DNA of 64,000 bases, from positions 1,488,001 through 1,552,000 of the forward strand of contig NZ_CP012697.1 of assembly GCF_001314225.1 (NCBI RefSeq). The letters are read 5' to 3'. Every line of letters begins with the position of its first letter. Positions within the stretch are counted from its first letter, which is position 1. The notes under the pieces are model-generated. The model saw only the letters and a program-made list of their open reading frames with translations, did no database searches and was not told where the DNA came from. Source of the stretch: Microbacterium sp. No. 7 (GTDB lineage: Bacteria > Actinomycetota > Actinomycetes > Actinomycetales > Microbacteriaceae). This document shows, piece after piece, positions 46,245 to 55,590 of this stretch. The position numbers were made by a program, and so were the translations under genes.

Positions 46245-46816
46245 CCCCGCGACGGCCGGGAGCCGTCCACCACCGGGAATGGCCCCGGGCTTCGGCCCGG
46301 GGCCATTCCCGCCTCGAGGTCGAGCAGGTACCGCTTGCGCTCGGGGTGGCCGCCGTACTCGCCGATCGAGCCGTCGGCGCGCACGATGCGGTGTGCGGGG
46401 AGGACGATCGAGACGGGCGTGTGCGCGCACGCCGTGCCCACGGCGCGATGCGCACGGCCGGAGCCGGCGAGGGCCGCGATCTCCGCATAGGAGGCCGTCT
46501 CGCCGTAGGGGACCGTGCACACCGCCTGCAGCGCGGCGAGCGCGAAGCCGCGCGCGAACGACCAGTCGATCGGCACGTCGAAGTCGCGGCGGTCGCCCGC
46601 GAAGTACTCGTCGAGCTGCGCGGCGACGTCGGCGACGGCGGACGGGTCGTGCACGGGCACGGCGCGCAGGTCGACGCCGGTGTCGGTGAGCACGTGCTCG
46701 AGCGGCGCGTCGAGCATCGTGAGCCGCATCAGGCCGTGCGCGCCGACGACGAGGAACGCGTCGCCCAGCGGCGTCGGGTGCACGGCGTAGCGCGGGGCGG
46801 CGGGCGCAGAGGTCAT
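46238..46816 (-). CDS. Methylated-DNA methyltransferase homologue lacking the acceptor cysteine
   Basis: 192 residues. N-terminal ribonuclease-like domain (about 1-85) and C-terminal Ada/Ogt DNA-binding domain (VPYGETASYAEIAALAGSG, RAVGTACAHTPVSIVLP). The active-site motif should be PCHRV; here it reads PAHRI (GCA for Ala). It cannot take alkyl groups by the normal mechanism and resembles alkyltransferase-like proteins, but those usually lack the N-terminal domain. The last 25 residues are encoded by the hairpin that follows actP. Overlaps actP by 7 nt, convergently. Confidence 0.88.
   Translation of the reverse strand: MTSAPAAPRYAVHPTPLGDAFLVVGAHGLMRLTMLDAPLEHVLTDTGVDLRAVPVHDPSAVADVAAQLDEYFAGDRRDFDVPIDWSFARGFALAALQAVCTVPYGETASYAEIAALAGSGRAHRAVGTACAHTPVSIVLPAHRIVRADGSIGEYGGHPERKRYLLDLEAGMAPGRSPGPFPVVDGSRPSRGQ
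46274..46311. terminator. UUCG-loop terminator between actP and the convergent methyltransferase-like gene
   Basis: Perfect 17-bp stem, arms 46274-46290 and 46295-46311, closed by TTCG. It is placed 30 nt after the actP stop and lies inside the 3' coding region of the convergent gene, so both transcripts form it. Confidence 0.85.
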
Positions 46817-46936
46817 GAGTCCATGATGCGCGAATGTGCGGTCCGATCCGGCGAAACCCTGCCCGGCCTACGCCCGATCCGGCTCCGCGCGCTTAGGGTT
46901 GCACGTGTGTGGCGAGCGGAAGGCGGAGCTGTGCCC

Positions 46937-49900
46937 GTGAGCGACGAAGAGACGACGCCGACAGAGAAGACCCCGGCCGACGGCGGCGCGGCCGACGCCG
47001 ACGAGGGCGACGCGCTGCGCGTCCGCCTGCACGCCGAGAGCGCCGGACTGGGCACCCGCTCGACCCTGCTGCACTTCAGCGACACCGTCGACGGCGGCCT
47101 CGACATCACCAAGGCGCACCCCGGGAGCCTGCCGCAGTTCATCACGGGACGGTCGACGCTGCTGTCGAACCTCTTCCGCGACGAGGTCGCCGCGCGCGGC
47201 GCCCGCATCGCCGCCGAGCGCATCGCCGCGAAGGACGTGGAGCTGCGCACGGCACGCGCCCTCGACACCGTGCACCTCGCGGTCGGGATCGCGTCGTGGC
47301 GATTCGGCGACCGCGAGTTCACGGCTCCCGTGCTGTTGCGCCCCCTGGTCATCCGGCGCCACCACGCCGACTTCGAGCTGCGCCTCGGCGGCTCGTTCGA
47401 GATCAACCCCGAGCTCGCGCACGCCGTGCGCGAGCAGTTCGGCATCGAGATCGACGGACCCGCGCTCGCGGCGCTCGCCGACGACGGCGGCGTGTTCAAG
47501 CCGCAGCCCGTCATCGACAGCCTGCGCGCGCTCACCGCGCACGTGCCGACCTTCACGGTGCGCCCGCGCCTGGTCGTCTCCACGTTCGCCGACGTCTCCG
47601 CCGCGATGCTGCGCGACACCGCCGAGAACGAGCCGGCCATGCTCGGCGCGCTCGCCGGACGCCGGGCCGACCGCGACACCCTCACGACCGTCGCCGCGCT
47701 GCCCGAGACGGTGAGCACCGACGAGCGGCCGCCGGCCGCCGACCGCCTCCTGCTCGACGCCGACGGCGAGCAGGAGGCCGTGCTCGCGCGCATCGTCGCC
47801 GGGCACTCGCTCGCGGTGCACACGCTCCCGGGCACCGGCGGCACGCAGACCGTCATCAACGCCGTCGGAGAGCTCGTGCGCACGGGCCGGCGCGTGCTCG
47901 TCGTGAGCGCCCGCCGCGCCACGCTCGACGGCGTGCGGCACCGTCTCGCGGGCATCGGCCTGCCCGCGCTCGCGGTGTCGCCGCGCACTCTGAAGCGCGA
48001 CCTCGTACGGGCGATCTCGCGCAACGAGAAGGCGGCCCTGCCGAAGGTCGCCGAGGTCGACGACGCGCTCGTGCGGCTGCGCGCCGTGCTGCGCGACTAC
48101 CGCGACGCGCTCACGCACCGGCACGGCCCCTTCGGCATCTCGCCGCTCGAGGCGCTGCGCACGCTCACGACGATCGCGCAGACGGCGCCGCAGCCCAGTG
48201 CGACGACGCGGTTCGACGCCGCCACGCTGCAGTCGCTCGCGACGCGGCGCTCGTCGGCGGCCACCGCGCTCACCGCGGCCGCACGGCTCGGCGAGTTCCG
48301 CTTCGGCCCCGACGACTCGCCCTGGTACGGCGTCGCGTTCTCGTCGAACGCCGAGGCGCAGGCCGCCCACGCGCTCGCCGAGAGGCTGCACGACGCCGAC
48401 GTCCCCGGCATCCTCGAGAACGGCTACGACCTCGTCGCGCAGACCCACATGCGCCCGTTCTCGACCGTCGCCGAGCTCGGCGAGTACATCCAGCTGCTGC
48501 AGGGCATCCGCTCGTCGCTCGACCGGTTCAGCCTCACGGTGTTCGAGCGCCCCATCGACGACTTCATCACGGCCCATGCGCCGGGCCGGTCGTCGATGTC
48601 GGGCTCGGAGCGTCGCCGGCTGCGCCGCCTGTCGCGCGAGTACGTGCGGCCCGGGATGCACGTCGGCGACATGCACGAGGCGCTGCTGCAGGTGCGCGAC
48701 CAGCGCGACCGGTGGGAGGCCCTGATCGAGCCGGGCGTGCTGCCCGAGGCGCCCCCCGGCATGGGCGAGCTCGCGGTGGCGTGGCAGCGCGCGAACGCCG
48801 GCCTCGCCGACCTCGACCGCATCCTCGGCCGTCGCGTGCCCCTCGCGACCCTGCCGATCGAGCGGCTGCTGCGCCTGCTCGCCGACCTCGCCGCGCAGTC
48901 GGAGGTGTTCGACAACCTCGTCGAGCGGGCGACCCTGCGCGACGAGCTCGCCGCGATGGGCCTCGAGCCGCTGCTCGCCGAGCTGTCCACGCGCCACGTG
49001 CCCGAGCAGCAGGTCGCGGCCGAGTTCGAGTTCGCGTGGTGGCAGTCGGCGCTGGAGGCCATGCTGCGCAGCGACCGGTCGCTGCTGGGCGCGAACACCG
49101 CGATCGTCGATCGCCTCGAGGGCGACTTCCGCGTCGTCGACGAAGCCCACCAGGCGTCGGCCGGGCCGCTGCTGGCCGCCGAGCTGGCGACCCGGTGGAA
49201 GGTCGCGATCGTCGACGAGGCCGACGAGGCCGAGCGGCTCCGCCAGGCCCTGCGCGCCGGCGACGTGTCGGCGCCGCAGCTGCTCGGCGACGTGCGCAGC
49301 CTGCTGCGCACGCTCGCTCCCGTGTGGCTCGCGTCGCCCTACGACGTGCCGCAGATCGCCGACTCCTTCGACGCCGTGATCATCGCCGACGCGGGGGCGC
49401 TGTGCCTCGCCGAGGCCGCGCCGGCGCTGCGCCGCGCGCGGCAGGTCGTCGTCTTCGGCGACCCCGTCACGCAGAAGCCGACGCCGTTCCAGCTCGCGTC
49501 GGGGCTGCCGACGGGCGAGGAGCAGGGGCCCGCCGCCTTCGACGAGGTCAGCGTGTTCGAGCGCCTCGCCGACCTGCTGCCGGTCATGACGCTCACGCAG
49601 AGCTATCGTGCGGGCGGCGAAGACCTCGTGCAGCTCGTCAACGACGCGTTCTACGGGGGAGAGATCGCCTCGCTCCCGTGGGCGGGCTCGTACCTCGGAC
49701 GCGGCAGCCTCAGCGTCGACTACGTCGAGGGCGGGTACGGCACGCCCGATCCCGTCACCGGCGCGGTCGAGAGCCCGGAGTCGGAGGTCGCGCGGGTCGT
49801 CACCCTCGTCACCGAGCACGCGCTCAACCGGCCGACCGAGTCGCTCATGGTCATCACGGCGTCGCGGCGGCACGCCGAGCGGGTGCGCGCCGCCGTCGCC

Positions 49901-50596
49901 ACCGCGTTCGCGGGTCGCAGCGACGTGGCGCCGTTCGTCGGCCGCGACACCGCCGAGCCGTTCGCCGTGCTCACGCTCGAGGAGTCGGTCGCCGAGAGCC
50001 GCGACCGCGTGATCTTCTCGCTCGGCTTCGGGCTCACGAAGCACGGACGGGTGCTCAGCGACTTCGGCGACCTGTCGACGCCCGACGGCGACCGGCTGCT
50101 CACGGTCGGCATGACGCGCGCGCGCCGCTCGATGGTCATCGTCTCGTCGATCCGGCCGTCGGCCTTCGACGAGGGACGCCTCGAGCACGGCGCAGCGACG
50201 GTCATGTCGATCCTTGGCGGCATCGCGGCGCGAGGCCGCGAGCACCGTCTCGAAGACCTCGCCGACCCGCTCACCCGCACGCTCGCGCAGCACCTGCGCC
50301 GGCTCGGCGCCGCCGTCGACGTCGACTACCGGGGCCTGCTCCCGCTCGTCGCTCAGCACCGGGGCACCGCCGTCGTCGTCGAGAGCGACCCCGAGACGCG
50401 CTCCGGCTCGCTCCGCGAGTCGCTGCGCCTGCGTCCGCAGATCCTGCGCAGGCTGGGCTGGCACTATGTGCGGGTGCACTCCTTCGACCTCTACAGCGAT
50501 CCGGCGGGCGTCGCCGCGGGGATCGCCGCGATCCTCGGCATCGACGCCGACGCGCCGCCCGCCGCCGACGCGACCCAGCCGCTCGATGTCGGCTGA
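46937..50596 (+). CDS. UPF1-like helicase relative with degenerate ATPase motifs and C-terminal nuclease-like domain
   Basis: 1219 residues from GTG 46937 (GTG 46931 or 46907 possible; TAGGGT at 46894-46899 sits 7 nt before 46907). Superfamily-1 layout, but Walker A reads LPGTGGTQT (about 296-304; Lys replaced by Gly) and the Walker B region reads VIIADAGAL (about 813) instead of DEA. Motifs LTQSYRAGGEDLVQL and VGMTRARRSMVIV remain. The C-terminus (about 1100-1219, VDYRGLLPLVAQ, VVVESDPETRSG, ILRRLGWHYVRVHS) resembles the Vsr-like REase_MTES_1575 domain. Role unknown; ATP hydrolysis doubtful. Confidence 0.8.
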   Translation: MSDEETTPTEKTPADGGAADADEGDALRVRLHAESAGLGTRSTLLHFSDTVDGGLDITKAHPGSLPQFITGRSTLLSNLFRDEVAARGARIAAERIAAKDVELRTARALDTVHLAVGIASWRFGDREFTAPVLLRPLVIRRHHADFELRLGGSFEINPELAHAVREQFGIEIDGPALAALADDGGVFKPQPVIDSLRALTAHVPTFTVRPRLVVSTFADVSAAMLRDTAENEPAMLGALAGRRADRDTLTTVAALPETVSTDERPPAADRLLLDADGEQEAVLARIVAGHSLAVHTLPGTGGTQTVINAVGELVRTGRRVLVVSARRATLDGVRHRLAGIGLPALAVSPRTLKRDLVRAISRNEKAALPKVAEVDDALVRLRAVLRDYRDALTHRHGPFGISPLEALRTLTTIAQTAPQPSATTRFDAATLQSLATRRSSAATALTAAARLGEFRFGPDDSPWYGVAFSSNAEAQAAHALAERLHDADVPGILENGYDLVAQTHMRPFSTVAELGEYIQLLQGIRSSLDRFSLTVFERPIDDFITAHAPGRSSMSGSERRRLRRLSREYVRPGMHVGDMHEALLQVRDQRDRWEALIEPGVLPEAPPGMGELAVAWQRANAGLADLDRILGRRVPLATLPIERLLRLLADLAAQSEVFDNLVERATLRDELAAMGLEPLLAELSTRHVPEQQVAAEFEFAWWQSALEAMLRSDRSLLGANTAIVDRLEGDFRVVDEAHQASAGPLLAAELATRWKVAIVDEADEAERLRQALRAGDVSAPQLLGDVRSLLRTLAPVWLASPYDVPQIADSFDAVIIADAGALCLAEAAPALRRARQVVVFGDPVTQKPTPFQLASGLPTGEEQGPAAFDEVSVFERLADLLPVMTLTQSYRAGGEDLVQLVNDAFYGGEIASLPWAGSYLGRGSLSVDYVEGGYGTPDPVTGAVESPESEVARVVTLVTEHALNRPTESLMVITASRRHAERVRAAVATAFAGRSDVAPFVGRDTAEPFAVLTLEESVAESRDRVIFSLGFGLTKHGRVLSDFGDLSTPDGDRLLTVGMTRARRSMVIVSSIRPSAFDEGRLEHGAATVMSILGGIAARGREHRLEDLADPLTRTLAQHLRRLGAAVDVDYRGLLPLVAQHRGTAVVVESDPETRSGSLRESLRLRPQILRRLGWHYVRVHSFDLYSDPAGVAAGIAAILGIDADAPPAADATQPLDVG

Positions 50597-50786
50597 GCGG
50601 CAGCGCGTCGAGCGTGTCTCTCCCCGGCGGGCACGGCTCACGCCGGCGCCCGGGGCGGGCGAGGAGCCGGGGCCCGAGACGACGGATGCCGCAGACGTCC
50701 CGCGAGGGACGACCACGGCATCCGGCTCGGACGCACCCGGTCCGAACGATGAGCGGCTGCGGCGAGAGGTGCCGCCGCACTGGTGA
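50586..50786 (+). CDS. Small hypothetical protein
   Basis: 66 residues (MSAERQRVERVSPRRARLTP to RLRREVPPHW). Overlaps the stop of the helicase-like gene by 11 nt, so probably co-translated. Disordered Pro/Gly/Glu-rich middle; the ending NDERLRREVPPHW has the look of a short conserved Microbacteriaceae tail (recalled). No function recognised. Confidence 0.6.
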   Translation: MSAERQRVERVSPRRARLTPAPGAGEEPGPETTDAADVPRGTTTASGSDAPGPNDERLRREVPPHW

Positions 50787-51161
50787 CTACTGCTGCTTGC
50801 TCGCCAGCAGGTCGCGGATCTGCACGAGCAGCTCCTGCTCGGTGGGCGCCTCGTCGGCGGGCGCGCCGGCCTTGGCGGCCTGGCGTGCCTTGACCGCGTT
50901 CATCGGCGCGACGAACACGAAGTAGATCACGATCGCGACGGCGAGGAACTTGATGACCGCTGCGATGATCAGTCCGATGCCGAACGGTCCGAGCGTAGCG
51001 TCGGCGATGTCGTCGGCGTTGAAGGCGAGGGCGATGAGCGGCTCGATGAGACCCGCGACGATGGCATCGACGATCGCACTGAACGCCGCGCCGATGACGA
51101 CGGCGACCGCGAGGTCGATGACGTTGCCCTGCATGATGAAGTCTTTGAAGCCTTTGATCAT
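50787..51161 (-). CDS. mscL: Large-conductance mechanosensitive channel
   Basis: 124 residues. MscL signature GFKDFIMQGNVIDLAVAVVIG (N-terminal amphipathic helix and pore helix TM1), TM2 about residues 63-88 (GLIIAAVIKFLAVAIVIYFV) and the C-terminal helical bundle PTEQELLVQIRDLL. Pentameric emergency-release channel for hypo-osmotic shock. SD GGGGGAAGAG. Confidence 0.96.
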   Translation of the reverse strand: MIKGFKDFIMQGNVIDLAVAVVIGAAFSAIVDAIVAGLIEPLIALAFNADDIADATLGPFGIGLIIAAVIKFLAVAIVIYFVFVAPMNAVKARQAAKAGAPADEAPTEQELLVQIRDLLASKQQ

Positions 51162-51192
51162 GGCTCTTCCCCCTGCTGTCCGGTGATAAGGA

Positions 51193-51489
51193 TCACGCGC
51201 CCGCAGCGGCGGGCGCCGCAGACGTGGTTGCTGCCGATGATGCCGAAGACGACGAGGGAGCGCTAGTCGACGCGCCCGAGTCGCCGTTCTTCGCCGGCGA
51301 ACTCGTACCGCCCGATCGCGAGTCGGTGCGGTAGAAGCCCGACCCGTTGAACGTGACGCCGATCGAGCCGTACTGCTTGCGCAGCGTGCCGCCGCACTCG
51401 GGGCACTCGGTCAGCGAGGGGTCGGAGAAGGACTGCACGGCGTCGAACGCGTGACGGCACTGGGTGCAGGCGTAGGCATAGGTGGGCAT
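51193..51489 (-). CDS. FmdB-type zinc-ribbon protein
   Basis: 98 residues. PTYAYACTQCRHAFDAVQSF followed by LTECPECGGTLRKQY forms a CxxC...CxxC zinc ribbon, as in FmdB regulatory proteins. The tail is low-complexity Ser/Ala. Upstream of mscL on the same strand, 31 nt gap; commonly found with mscL and 5-formyl-THF cyclo-ligase in actinobacteria, as here. Confidence 0.88.
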   Translation of the reverse strand: MPTYAYACTQCRHAFDAVQSFSDPSLTECPECGGTLRKQYGSIGVTFNGSGFYRTDSRSGGTSSPAKNGDSGASTSAPSSSSASSAATTSAAPAAAGA

Positions 51490-51519
51490 GAGACCTCGGG
51501 AACGGGTCGGGCTGAGGGA

Positions 51520-52116
51520 TCAGCGGTCGGACAGGGGGAACACGACCGTCCGCGTGGGCGTCACCGCGCCGGTCACGGGCTGGTCGTGGAGATCTCGGGG
51601 CACGTCGTCGATCAGCTCGGAATCATAGACGACGGCGTAGACAGGGGGGCGCTTCTCCATCGATCCCAGGGTCTTGTCGAAGTACCCGCGGCCCCAGCCC
51701 ATGCGCATGCCGGAGCGGTCGACCGCCGCGGCGGGGATCACCATGAGGTCGACGTCGCCGACGGCGAGGGGGCTGAGCAGCTCGCCGAGCGGCTCGGGCG
51801 TGCCGAACAGGCCGGTGAACTCGCCGCCGCCGGGCGTCGCGACGGCCCAGTCGAGCAGCCCGTCGGTGCGCGTGACCGGCAGCAGCACGCGCAGGCCGCG
51901 CGCCATGGCCTCGTTGATGAACGGCCGTGTCCCCGGCTCGGCGGGGGAGGAGAGATAGCACGACAGCGATCGCGCACCCGTCGTCTCGACGAGCCGCCAG
52001 AGCTGTGCGGCGATGCCGGATGCCGCGGCCTCGCGCGAGGCCGCGGACGTCTGCTGGCGCCGCTCGCGCAGCTCGGCGCGCAGGGCGCGCTTGGCGTGGG
52101 CGATGGCATCCGTCAT
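51520..52116 (-). CDS. 5-formyltetrahydrofolate cyclo-ligase
   Basis: 198-residue enzyme converting 5-formyl-THF plus ATP to 5,10-methenyl-THF in folate salvage. N-terminal KRALRAELRERRQQTS helix with the nucleotide-binding R/K residues and the signature MGWGRGYFDKTLG (G-x-G-x-GYYD type). TACAAT (52123-52128) ends 6 nt before the ATG, the best -10 hexamer in the window, so the mRNA is leaderless. Confidence 0.94.
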   Translation of the reverse strand: MTDAIAHAKRALRAELRERRQQTSAASREAAASGIAAQLWRLVETTGARSLSCYLSSPAEPGTRPFINEAMARGLRVLLPVTRTDGLLDWAVATPGGGEFTGLFGTPEPLGELLSPLAVGDVDLMVIPAAAVDRSGMRMGWGRGYFDKTLGSMEKRPPVYAVVYDSELIDDVPRDLHDQPVTGAVTPTRTVVFPLSDR

Positions 52117-52177
52117 GGTCTGATTGTAGGCACCCCCTGCCAGGGGTTCTCACGCCGGGCTCGATAGAGTGGTCGCC

Positions 52178-53056
<879 letters not shown>

Positions 53057-53665
53057 GTGAGAATGCTCGCGCCCTGGCAGCACGGACAGATCTCGATCCG
53101 TCTCGTGCGCCAACGCGATGCGCGCGTGCTGCAGGAGGAGCTGCTCGCGAACCGGGCGTGGCTGCAGCCCTGGGAGGCGACCACGCCGGGGACGAGACCC
53201 TCGTTCGACATGCGCTCGGGCGTGCGGCGCCTGCTGCAGCAGTACCGTGACGGCGTCGGCATCCCCCTCGTCATGGAGTACGAGGGCGAGGTCGCCGGCC
53301 AGCTGAACGTGTGGGGGATCGCGCGCGGGTCGCTGTCGACGGCGACGATCGGCTACTGGGTGAGCGAGCGGTTCGCGGGCCGCGGCATCACGCCCACGTG
53401 CGTCGCGCTGGCGACCGACGTGTGCTTCAGCGACTTCGGCCTGCACCGCATGGAGATCTGCATCCGTCCCGAGAACGTCGCGAGCCTGCGCGTCGTCGAC
53501 AAGCTGGGCTACCGCTACGAGGGCCTGCGCAAGGCGTTCATCCACATCGACGGCGACTGGCGCGATCACCACTGCTTCGCGCTGACCGCCGAGGAGGTGC
53601 CCGACGGCGTGCTGCGGCGCTGGCTGGAGGGGCGCGTGCCGCCCGGGATCGGACTCAAACCCTGA
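53057..53665 (+). CDS. GNAT-family N-acetyltransferase, RimJ/RimL-like
   Basis: 202 residues from GTG immediately after galU. Acetyl-CoA-binding region: YWVSERFAGRGITPTCVALA (motif A, RGxG/A type), preceded by LNVWGIARGSLSTATIG, and the LRVVDKLGYRYEGLRKAFIH motif B. Probably acetylates a protein N-terminus or amine; substrate not determinable. Cotranscribed with galU. Confidence 0.9.
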   Translation: MRMLAPWQHGQISIRLVRQRDARVLQEELLANRAWLQPWEATTPGTRPSFDMRSGVRRLLQQYRDGVGIPLVMEYEGEVAGQLNVWGIARGSLSTATIGYWVSERFAGRGITPTCVALATDVCFSDFGLHRMEICIRPENVASLRVVDKLGYRYEGLRKAFIHIDGDWRDHHCFALTAEEVPDGVLRRWLEGRVPPGIGLKP

Positions 53666-53691
53666 AGTTGATGTTGAGGTTTCGACACGCG

Positions 53692-53723
53692 GGCCGATGC
53701 TCGAGGCTTCGCGGGCATCGGCC
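53692..53723. repeat. Hairpin with partial REP-like sequence upstream of 53738
   Basis: GGCCGATGC (53692-53700) and GCATCGGCC (53715-53723) form a 9-bp stem. The preceding GGTTTCGACACGC resembles one end of the REP-like repeats at 8952 and 18263, but no CTCAACC end follows. It lies where the -35 of the next gene should be. Confidence 0.45.
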
Positions 53724-53737
53724 TTAGCGTGGACGTC

Positions 53738-54694
53738 ATGGATGGGCAGATTCTCGGCGGCGGCGTCATCGTTCTCGTCGCCGTCGTGCTGTGGCTCATC
53801 TATCTCGTGCCCACCTGGGTGCAGCGGCACCGGTTCGACGCGGCCGAGCGCAACGCCGTGCGGCTCAGCCAGGCCCTGCGCGTGCTCGCGGAGACGAGCG
53901 AGACGCCCCGCGAGGTGCACCTGGAGCTGTCGGCGCGCACCGCGGCGGCGCAGCGCAGGCTCGCCCGCGAGGTGCTCGCCGAGCGGGAGCGCGCGGCGCT
54001 GGAGGGCGCTCGCGCGGCGGCTCTGACGGCCCGCGAGGTCGCGGCGGCCGAGCGGGCGCAGGCCCGCGCAGAGGCCGTCGTCGCCCGGGAGCGCGCGCGT
54101 GCCGAGGTCGCGGAGCGCCGCGAGCGCGCCCGTGCCGAGGCGGCCGCCGCGCAGGCCGCGCCCGCACGGCGCCGGGCCCGGGCGCGCCGGCGTGCCCGCC
54201 TGCTCGTGACGATCGTGGGCGTGCTGTCCCTCGCGGTCGCGGTGCGCGGCGGCGTGGACCTGGTGACGTCGGGCTCGCAGATGCTGCTGTGGAGCGCCGG
54301 AGCGGGCGTCGTGCTGTGCGCGCTGCTGCTGCGGCGCATGTCGCGCGTGCAGCAGCGGCAGGTCGTGCGCGAGGCGGTCGCTCAGCCGGCTCGGCGTGTG
54401 GCGCGCGTGCAGGACGTGCCGCTCGACTCCGATCGCACCGGATGGATGCCGCGAGAGCTGCCCAAGCCGCTCACGGCCTCCACGGGATCGCGCGCCGCCG
54501 CAGTGCTCGACGGCGCCGCCGCGCACGAGCAGCTGCGCCGGATCGCCCTCGAAGAGGCGCTGCGCGAACGTGCGGCGCGCACGGCACCGGCATCCATCGC
54601 GACGGCCCGCAGCGCACGCCTCGCGCCCACCGACGACGCGGCGATCGAGGCGCACGTGCGCGAGCTGCTGCTCAGCCGCGCGGTGGGGCAGTAG
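53738..54694 (+). CDS. Membrane coiled-coil protein of unknown function
   Basis: 318 residues. Membrane segment about 8-27 (GGVIVLVAVVLWLIYLVPTW), then an Ala/Arg/Glu-rich coiled coil about 40-150, two more membrane segments (about 158-176 and 184-200) and a charged C-terminal region. TAGCGT (53725-53730) ends 7 nt before ATG, so leaderless; a GTG 9 nt upstream is possible. Similar Microbacteriaceae proteins are unnamed. Confidence 0.65.
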   Translation: MDGQILGGGVIVLVAVVLWLIYLVPTWVQRHRFDAAERNAVRLSQALRVLAETSETPREVHLELSARTAAAQRRLAREVLAERERAALEGARAAALTAREVAAAERAQARAEAVVARERARAEVAERRERARAEAAAAQAAPARRRARARRRARLLVTIVGVLSLAVAVRGGVDLVTSGSQMLLWSAGAGVVLCALLLRRMSRVQQRQVVREAVAQPARRVARVQDVPLDSDRTGWMPRELPKPLTASTGSRAAAVLDGAAAHEQLRRIALEEALRERAARTAPASIATARSARLAPTDDAAIEAHVRELLLSRAVGQ

Positions 54695-54746
54695 GGCCCC
54701 GGTTCGGCCATGACGTCCTCGGCGTGATAGTGTTTCTGAGGTTCAA

Positions 54747-54819
54747 GGGCCTGTGGCGCAGTTGGTAGCGCGCTTCGTTCGCAATGAAGAGGTCAGGGGT
54801 TCGAATCCCCTCAGGTCCA
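54747..54819 (+). tRNA. tRNA-Ala (anticodon CGC)
   Basis: 73 nt. Acceptor GGGCCTG (54747-54753) pairs with CAGGTCC (54812-54818), one wobble. Anticodon stem CTTCG/TGAAG, loop TTCGCAA, anticodon CGC reading GCG. T-arm GGGGTTCGAATCCCC. Discriminator A; CCA not encoded. TAGTGT at 54728-54733 is the -10. Confidence 0.93.
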
Positions 54820-54857
54820 CCGAGGTGCTCTTGTCAGAAGCGCACACGACAGCATTG

Positions 54858-54882
54858 TGAGGCCGCCCGATGGGCGGCCTCA
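54858..54882 (+). terminator. tRNA-Ala terminator
   Basis: TGAGGCCGCC (54858-54867), loop CGATG, GGCGGCCTCA (54873-54882): perfect 10-bp stem 38 nt after the tRNA. A GCCGTTTG run follows rather than a clear U-tract. The remaining 143 nt before 55026 holds nothing recognisable. Confidence 0.75.
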
Positions 54883-55025
54883 GCCGTTTGCGGACACGCC
54901 CGGATCGGCATTGATGGCCTGCCGTCACTCCTGAAGGCGCAGTGGGTCTGCCGGCCGCTTCGGGCGCATCGCGAAGCGTCGAGAGCCGCGATCCCGGGTC
55001 TGACGGAACGAGAAGGGACGAGGAC

Positions 55026-55496
55026 ATGCGGATCTGGTCGGTGCATCCCCGTTTCCTGGACGGGAAGGGGCTGGTGGCCTGCTGGCGGGAGACGCTGCTC
55101 GCTCAGGCCGTGCTGGCCGGGCGTACGCGCGGCTACACCCGGCATCCGCAGCTCGTCCGCTTCCGGGCGCAGGACGATCCGATCGGCGCCGTCGGCGCCT
55201 ACTTGACCGGGCTGGTCGACGAGGCCGACCTGCGGGGCTATCGCTTCGACCGGACTCGGATCGAACGGCCGGTCGCGACGAACGCGTTGATCGCGGTCAC
55301 GGAGGGTCAGCTCGGCTACGAATGGGGGCACCTCCAGGCCAAGCTCGTAGAACGAAGCCCGGAGGTTGCTGCGAGGTGGCGCGACGTCACGCCGGAGCCG
55401 CACCGGCTGTTCCGCATCGTCCCTGGCCCGGTCGAGGACTGGGAGAGGCCAGGCCCGGACCCAGCGCGGCTCGGGCCTCTGGGCGGCGACGCGTGA
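55026..55496 (+). CDS. Pyrimidine-dimer DNA glycosylase (T4 endonuclease V family)
   Basis: 156 residues from ATG (MRIWSVHPRFLDGKGLVACW), a start typical of actinobacterial family members. Glu22 in WRE could correspond to T4 EndoV Glu23; residue 2 is Arg rather than Thr, so the N-terminal nucleophile differs or the initiator is handled otherwise. The C-terminal EPHRLFRIVPGPVEDWERP is conserved-looking. Would cut DNA at UV cyclobutane dimers. SD GAGAAGGG. Confidence 0.83.
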   Translation: MRIWSVHPRFLDGKGLVACWRETLLAQAVLAGRTRGYTRHPQLVRFRAQDDPIGAVGAYLTGLVDEADLRGYRFDRTRIERPVATNALIAVTEGQLGYEWGHLQAKLVERSPEVAARWRDVTPEPHRLFRIVPGPVEDWERPGPDPARLGPLGGDA

Positions 55497-55590
55497 ACGC
55501 CGTCTCCTCTTCCCATACGGCTTTCAGCCGCTCGACGCGCTTCCGCTCATGTGAGTGGACCCGCCTCGGTCCGCCAATCGCTCGGTCGTG

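Noticed and set aside
46868..50716. 1282-codon minus-strand frame opposite the helicase-like gene
   Set aside because: Composition is that of an antisense shadow (Arg/Asp/Leu/Val bias); the plus strand carries recognisable helicase motifs and the nuclease tail.
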